Source of the DNA: Candidatus Kerfeldbacteria bacterium
GTDB lineage: Bacteria; Patescibacteriota; Patescibacteriia; UBA9570
Assembly (NCBI GenBank): GCA_016207285.1
Contig: JACQPW010000102.1
Location: 1-8,928 of the forward strand
Length of the DNA: 8,928 nucleotides
Direction: 5' to 3'
The position numbers and the translations under genes were made by a program. A model generated the notes under the pieces. That model had not been told where the DNA came from. It was given only the letters and a program-made list of their open reading frames with translations, and did no database searches. Within the stretch, counting starts at the first letter, position 1, and each line of letters opens with the position of its first letter. This document shows, piece after piece, positions 5,548 to 8,928 of the stretch.

Positions 5548-6345
5548 TCATAAGGCGTCAATCTGTTCCTGATACTTCGCCAACTTCTGATTATCAGGGT
5601 TCACGGCCTGCAACTTGTCTAAGGTACTTTGCGCTTTATACTTTAACTGATTCAGAATCGCCACTTCAATAAAGGCATCTAAGTTTTTTGGATTGTTCGG
5701 GCCTAGCTCTAAAGCTTGCTCAAAGGATTCTAAGGCATCCTCATATTTTTGTGCCTTAATCTGCAGCTCCCCTAATTCGCGGTAAATGGCTTCATCTTTC
5801 GGATCCAATTGTACCATAAACTGGAGGGTGGCAATAGCGTCACTAGTATTTTTTTGGGCTTCATAGACTTTGGCCAAACCACGATAGGCATCCAAACAGC
5901 GGCTGTCTGTACCAATGGCCGCAATAAATTTCTTTTCCGCTTCACTCAGTTTATCTTCCAGCAATAAAGTGGCACCCTCTTGTACTGTCGTGGTGACATT
6001 GGTAGCGGTGACGGTTGGTTCTGCATCGGTACTGACAGCTCCTTTTGCAGCCATTCGGTAGCGCTTTTCTTTTTCCACCAAACCACGAAACAGACTCCGT
6101 AGTATTTTAGTAATCGCTTTGCCAATTGGCTTAAAAAAGGCGCGTAAACTCAAGACAATACCGCTAAACTTACGGCGCAAACGATCTTCCACCAAACTGG
6201 TTTTGCGGCGCTGCTGCCGATGCGCTGGCATCGCTTCTAAATCGAGCGCTGAGGCTTTCGGAAATTTGCGCACATAAATCACTACCAGCACCGCGAGCGC
6301 GGCGATAGCCAGGATGCTTGGAATGAGGTAATACAACCAACCCAT
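5548..6345 (-). CDS. Membrane-anchored TPR-repeat protein
   Basis: This is a 265-residue protein with one N-terminal transmembrane helix (about 5-24, YYLIPSILAIAALAVLVVIY). A basic linker follows (about 40-95, many Arg and Lys), placing the rest most likely in the cytoplasm. From about residue 124 there are tandem tetratricopeptide units with the usual Ala/Gly/Tyr pattern: LSEAEKKFIAAIGTDSRCLDAYRGLAKVY, NTSDAIATLQFMVQLDPKDEAIYRELGELQIK and YEDALESFEQALELGPNNPKNLDAF, plus a weaker fourth. TPR units mediate protein-protein contacts, so a scaffold or assembly role is likely, but the partner is unknown. It starts 12 bases after tsf, so it is surely co-transcribed with rpsB and tsf. The ATG gives the transmembrane helix directly, which supports the start. 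No Shine-Dalgarno is seen. Confidence 0.85.
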   Translation of the reverse strand: MGWLYYLIPSILAIAALAVLVVIYVRKFPKASALDLEAMPAHRQQRRKTSLVEDRLRRKFSGIVLSLRAFFKPIGKAITKILRSLFRGLVEKEKRYRMAAKGAVSTDAEPTVTATNVTTTVQEGATLLLEDKLSEAEKKFIAAIGTDSRCLDAYRGLAKVYEAQKNTSDAIATLQFMVQLDPKDEAIYRELGELQIKAQKYEDALESFEQALELGPNNPKNLDAFIEVAILNQLKYKAQSTLDKLQAVNPDNQKLAKYQEQIDAL

Positions 6346-6357
6346 GGCGCTGGAACG

Positions 6358-6945
6358 TTAAAGAGTAATGCGTTTAAAAGCGGACACCTGAATATTCTCG
6401 CCCAGTTCGGCAATTTTCTCGTTGATGATATCCTGCACACTGCGCTTATCATCCATGACAAAGGCCTGGTTCAGTAAACAGACTTCGCTGAAATATTTGT
6501 TCAGTTTACCGACCATAATCTTTTCAATCGCATCAGCCGGTTTCCCCTCTTTGGTTAACAATTCCAGGTAGACATCTTTTTCTTTAGCGATCACGTCGGC
6601 CGGTACATCACTACTATTGATATACGTTGGATCAAAGGCGGCAATATGTAAGGCTAACTGATGCGCGAGTTCTTTAAACTTATCCGTGCGGGCAACGAAA
6701 TCCGTTTCACAATTCACTTTGACTAACACACCCACCCGACCCTGGCCATGCACGTACGCTTCTACTAAGCCTTCCGAAGCAACCCGATCAGCTTTTTTAG
6801 CCGCTACTTTTTGGCCACGCTTACGTAGAATTTCAACGGCCTTGTCGTAATCATCACTGGCTTCTTGCAAAGCTTTTTTAGCATCCAGCACACCGGCACC
6901 AGTTTGTTCACGTAAACGAGCAATCAATTTTGTATCAACAGCCAT
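6358..6945 (-). CDS. tsf: Translation elongation factor Ts
   Basis: EF-Ts is the cytoplasmic guanine-nucleotide exchange factor that recycles EF-Tu from the GDP form. The N-terminal UBA-like domain (about 1-45) carries the signature LREQTGAGVLDAKKAL. TDFVAR (81-86), the core motif that contacts EF-Tu, is intact and preceded by VNCE. The 195-residue length is that of the short bacterial form, which lacks part of the dimerisation region of the roughly 280-residue E. coli protein. It starts 18 bases after rpsB, the usual order, and is followed 12 bases later by the TPR gene. No Shine-Dalgarno is present upstream, so translation may be coupled to rpsB or leaderless-like. Confidence 0.97.
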   Translation of the reverse strand: MAVDTKLIARLREQTGAGVLDAKKALQEASDDYDKAVEILRKRGQKVAAKKADRVASEGLVEAYVHGQGRVGVLVKVNCETDFVARTDKFKELAHQLALHIAAFDPTYINSSDVPADVIAKEKDVYLELLTKEGKPADAIEKIMVGKLNKYFSEVCLLNQAFVMDDKRSVQDIINEKIAELGENIQVSAFKRITL

Positions 6946-6963
6946 AGGATAATCTTATTGGGT

Positions 6964-7722
6964 TTATTTAGTAGTATTGGCGGCAACAGCGGCGGCGGCG
7001 ATAGCAGCATTCTTTTCGGCAAAAGCAACTTGGCCACGCGCAATGGCGGCAGCCACTTGTTGCACCACGTAACGAATCGATTTCACACCGTCATCGTTGG
7101 CTGGAATCGGATAAGCAATCTTATCTGGATTGACGTTAGTGTCCACCATCGCAATCACCGGAATCTTCAACTTGTTGGCTTCCTTCACAGCCGTTTTTTC
7201 TTTTTTGCAATCAACTACAAACAACGCGTCTGGTAACTTAGTCATCAACTCGACGCCACCGACTAATTTGGTGAAGTCTTCAATTTCACGTTCAAACATC
7301 AACTGTTCCTTTTTGGTATAACGACCATCCCATAAACCTTGTTCCTTCTCGGTTTTCAATTTGGTCAGACGTTTCATCGAATTACTCACATGACCAAAGT
7401 TGGTGAGCAAACCACCTAGCCAGCGTTCCACAATAAAGGGTGTGCCAATCTTTTCCGCTTCTTCGCGGACAATAGCCTGAGCTTGACGTTTGGTGCCAAG
7501 AAATAAGATGGTTTTACCCATCGCTGCCATCTCTTCAATCGACGGCAAAATAGCGTCGAGCTGCTCTTTGCTGCGCTCGAGGTCAATGATGTTAATTCCT
7601 TGTCTGGTCCCAAAGACGAAACGATCCATCTTGGGGTGTTTTTTGGACGGTTTGTGGCCGAAATGCATGCCGGCTTGCAGCATCTCTTCTACCACAACCG
7701 CTGGTTTGGCGGCGTTGGACAT
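6964..7722 (-). CDS. rpsB: 30S ribosomal protein S2
   Basis: S2 is a late-assembling protein of the small ribosomal subunit that helps bind S1 where S1 exists. The 252-residue length is typical. Signatures are AGMHFGHK (17-24), FGTRQGINIIDLE near 37-49, WLGGLLTNF (101-109) and VDTNVNPDKIAYPIPANDD (193-211). The C-terminal tail is Ala-rich (AAIAAAAVAANTTK), a variable region in this family. It is the first gene of the rpsB-tsf-TPR operon and has a promoter and a folded leader upstream. An AAAGG sequence lies about 13 bases before the ATG, further than usual. In other bacteria S2 represses its own operon through the leader, and the structure here makes that plausible. Confidence 0.97.
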   Translation of the reverse strand: MSNAAKPAVVVEEMLQAGMHFGHKPSKKHPKMDRFVFGTRQGINIIDLERSKEQLDAILPSIEEMAAMGKTILFLGTKRQAQAIVREEAEKIGTPFIVERWLGGLLTNFGHVSNSMKRLTKLKTEKEQGLWDGRYTKKEQLMFEREIEDFTKLVGGVELMTKLPDALFVVDCKKEKTAVKEANKLKIPVIAMVDTNVNPDKIAYPIPANDDGVKSIRYVVQQVAAAIARGQVAFAEKNAAIAAAAVAANTTK

Positions 7723-7832
7723 ATATACGTGTTACCTTTAGCTACTACCCAAGCGGCGATTTGGAGCTATCCTGCCAATGGCGGGATGCCAGGTCCTAAT
7801 CACTGCAATGCCCGGGTATGATTAATTAATGC
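7723..7832 (-). promoter_or_regulatory. rpsB leader with hairpin, candidate S2 autoregulatory region
   Basis: The roughly 110-nt leader between the likely start of transcription and the rpsB ATG can fold on the minus strand. ATCC-GCC (7787-7780) pairs with GGC-GGAT (7776-7769) around ATT, with one C-A mismatch. Outer pairs GC/GC and GGA/TCC (7796-7794 with 7765-7763) extend it, with a bulge. S2 leaders of this kind are known in several bacterial groups. Resemblance to a specific leader family was not tested. Confidence 0.4.
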
Positions 7833-7838
7833 TGGAGT

Positions 7839-7866
7839 ACTATAACATAAGGCTATAAAAAAGCAA
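7839..7866 (-). promoter_or_regulatory. Candidate promoter of the rpsB-tsf-TPR operon
   Basis: On the minus strand TTGCTT (7866-7861) and TATAGT (7844-7839) are separated by 16 bases, a reasonable sigma-70-type match. A second possibility lies slightly upstream: an extended -10 TGGTACAAT (7889-7881) without a clear -35. The T run overlapping the -35 might also serve as a weak end for the upstream beta-propeller transcript. Confidence 0.5.
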
Positions 7867-7903
7867 ACTGGTCGCTCGGTATTGTACCACACTAGGTAAT
7901 CCA

Positions 7904-8928
7904 TTAGTTTGGGATAAGAGTTGCATAGGCCATAAAGTACTGGCCGCTGGGTAACTGAATAACATCTGGATCGCCAACATAACCTTGTTCCAATCCATTG
8001 TCAGGTTCAAGTGCTAAGCGTTGTCCTGCTTCTAGTGTCCAGTTACTACCATCAGTGCTAAACCACGAACGAATGCCATTTGCTCCCTCTCCAAACAAAT
8101 ACATACGATAGCCACCCTCAACCGTAATGACATTACCATTAAAGTACTGTGTCTGATCAACATTAAAAAAAACGGTAGATTGCTGAGTAAATGTTGCACC
8201 ATCTTTGGAGGTTGCATACCAATGTTGTCCGGCCGGTGCATTGCCACCAACCCCTAAGCTAGCAAGGGATAGTAGATGCCAACCCGTCGTTGTTTGGTAG
8301 ACAGATGCCACCCCGGCGTCTGCACCAGTTGGCTCAAAGGCCACCCCTTGATAGGTAAAGTCATTATATTCAGTACCAGTACCATACAGAATATGAGCAT
8401 TGCCACCATCACGGGTAGTACCATACATACGAAATATCCCTGCATCAAATATCACATCGGGGTCAGATACGTCACCGCGGCTAGGAAATCCTGTAAAGCT
8501 TAGATAGTGAAAAGACCAAGTAGCCCCATCATCTGTGGAAACAGCTACAGCTGGCACGTTCTGTTTAGATCCCACTGTCCAACCGTAATAATACATATAT
8601 AAGACCCCGCTCGCGTCCACCGCTAAGCTAGGCACATCAGCTTGGTCAGTAATCACCTCACCGGTTTTAGTCCAAGTCAAACCATCGTCAGAATAGGCGC
8701 CTAAGATACGTCGTGCCCACGGGCCTTCGGTTCCGGCATGATCTCCAGCTCCGGTTGGGGCTGTAAAACTATCATTACTAGTTGTGTTAGTTTGATTTTG
8801 ATCTGTATTGACAGGTTGAGTTATAGGCTGGTTTACGACAGTATCTGAGATTGTAGTGGGTACCACTGGCGTATCAATCGTATAGTAGTATGCAATCGTT
8901 AGACTAAGCATGGTGATAACGATGAAGC
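7904..8928 (-). CDS. Secreted Asp-box beta-propeller protein (5' end off window)
   Basis: The frame is open to the right edge. An ATG at 8911 exists, but the codons before it (FIVIT) extend a hydrophobic segment, so the true start and most of a signal or anchor sequence probably lie beyond the window. Numbering from that Met, a Thr/Asn/Gln-rich linker (about 12-55) leads to a beta-propeller with four Asp-box repeats: SDDGLTW (74), STDDGATW (125), SKDGATF (235) and STDGSNW (285). Two DPDVI motifs (about 150 and 314) resemble those of five-bladed propellers in GH43/GH32-like glycosidases. Asp boxes are structural and occur in sialidases and many non-enzymes, so sugar binding or hydrolysis is possible but no catalytic residues can be assigned. 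It is likely extracellular. It ends 181 bases before rpsB on the same strand, with a promoter in between. Confidence 0.8.
   Translation of the reverse strand, partial: FIVITMLSLTIAYYYTIDTPVVPTTISDTVVNQPITQPVNTDQNQTNTTSNDSFTAPTGAGDHAGTEGPWARRILGAYSDDGLTWTKTGEVITDQADVPSLAVDASGVLYMYYYGWTVGSKQNVPAVAVSTDDGATWSFHYLSFTGFPSRGDVSDPDVIFDAGIFRMYGTTRDGGNAHILYGTGTEYNDFTYQGVAFEPTGADAGVASVYQTTTGWHLLSLASLGVGGNAPAGQHWYATSKDGATFTQQSTVFFNVDQTQYFNGNVITVEGGYRMYLFGEGANGIRSWFSTDGSNWTLEAGQRLALEPDNGLEQGYVGDPDVIQLPSGQYFMAYATLIPN

Noticed and set aside
7861..7890. Similarity of AGCGACCAGTTTG near 7877-7865 (minus) to AGCGACTGGTTTG near 5485-5473 (minus)
   Set aside because: The match is short and imperfect, and the first has no matching hairpin partner. 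I could not distinguish it from chance.

Overview
The window looks like a chromosomal stretch of a small-genome bacterium, most likely of the Candidate Phyla Radiation (Patescibacteria). This is an inference. EF-Ts is the short ~195-residue form, the Met-rich secreted protein at the left edge resembles one I associate with that group, and most gene starts lack a clear Shine-Dalgarno sequence. All supported genes lie on the minus strand, so transcription runs from high to low coordinates.

Layout in transcription order. (1) 8928-7904: a secreted Asp-box beta-propeller protein whose N-terminus lies outside the window. (2) 7866-5548: a translation operon with a promoter and structured leader, then rpsB (ribosomal protein S2), tsf (EF-Ts) and a membrane-anchored TPR protein, followed by a long hairpin at 5530-5476. 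(3) 5456-5381: tRNA-Thr(GGT). (4) 5425-3643: a compact island. (5) 3523-1: a secreted right-handed beta-helix protein, a CPH-type copper P-type ATPase (CopB-like) and a Met-rich secreted protein, closely spaced and probably one copper-handling transcript.

The island is the main discovery. The 3' part of the tRNA-Thr gene, from the anticodon loop to the encoded CCA, is repeated without a mismatch at 3643-3688. The two 46-bp copies are in direct orientation and enclose a 1,737-bp unit, which is the signature of site-specific integration into a tRNA gene. The unit encodes no recognisable integrase. It carries one 394-residue protein of unusual, GC-rich composition with a strong ribosome binding site. 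Downstream of it on the same strand is a roughly 280-nt segment full of inverted repeats that ends in an intrinsic terminator, so it is a candidate structured RNA. A second terminator sits just after the tRNA. The unit is therefore a one-protein, one-candidate-RNA element parked in tRNA-Thr. A distant resemblance of the protein to AcrVA2-type proteins is possible but unproven.

The host genes are ordinary housekeeping and copper-resistance functions. Before integration, the tRNA-Thr gene would have been followed directly by the beta-helix/copper cluster.
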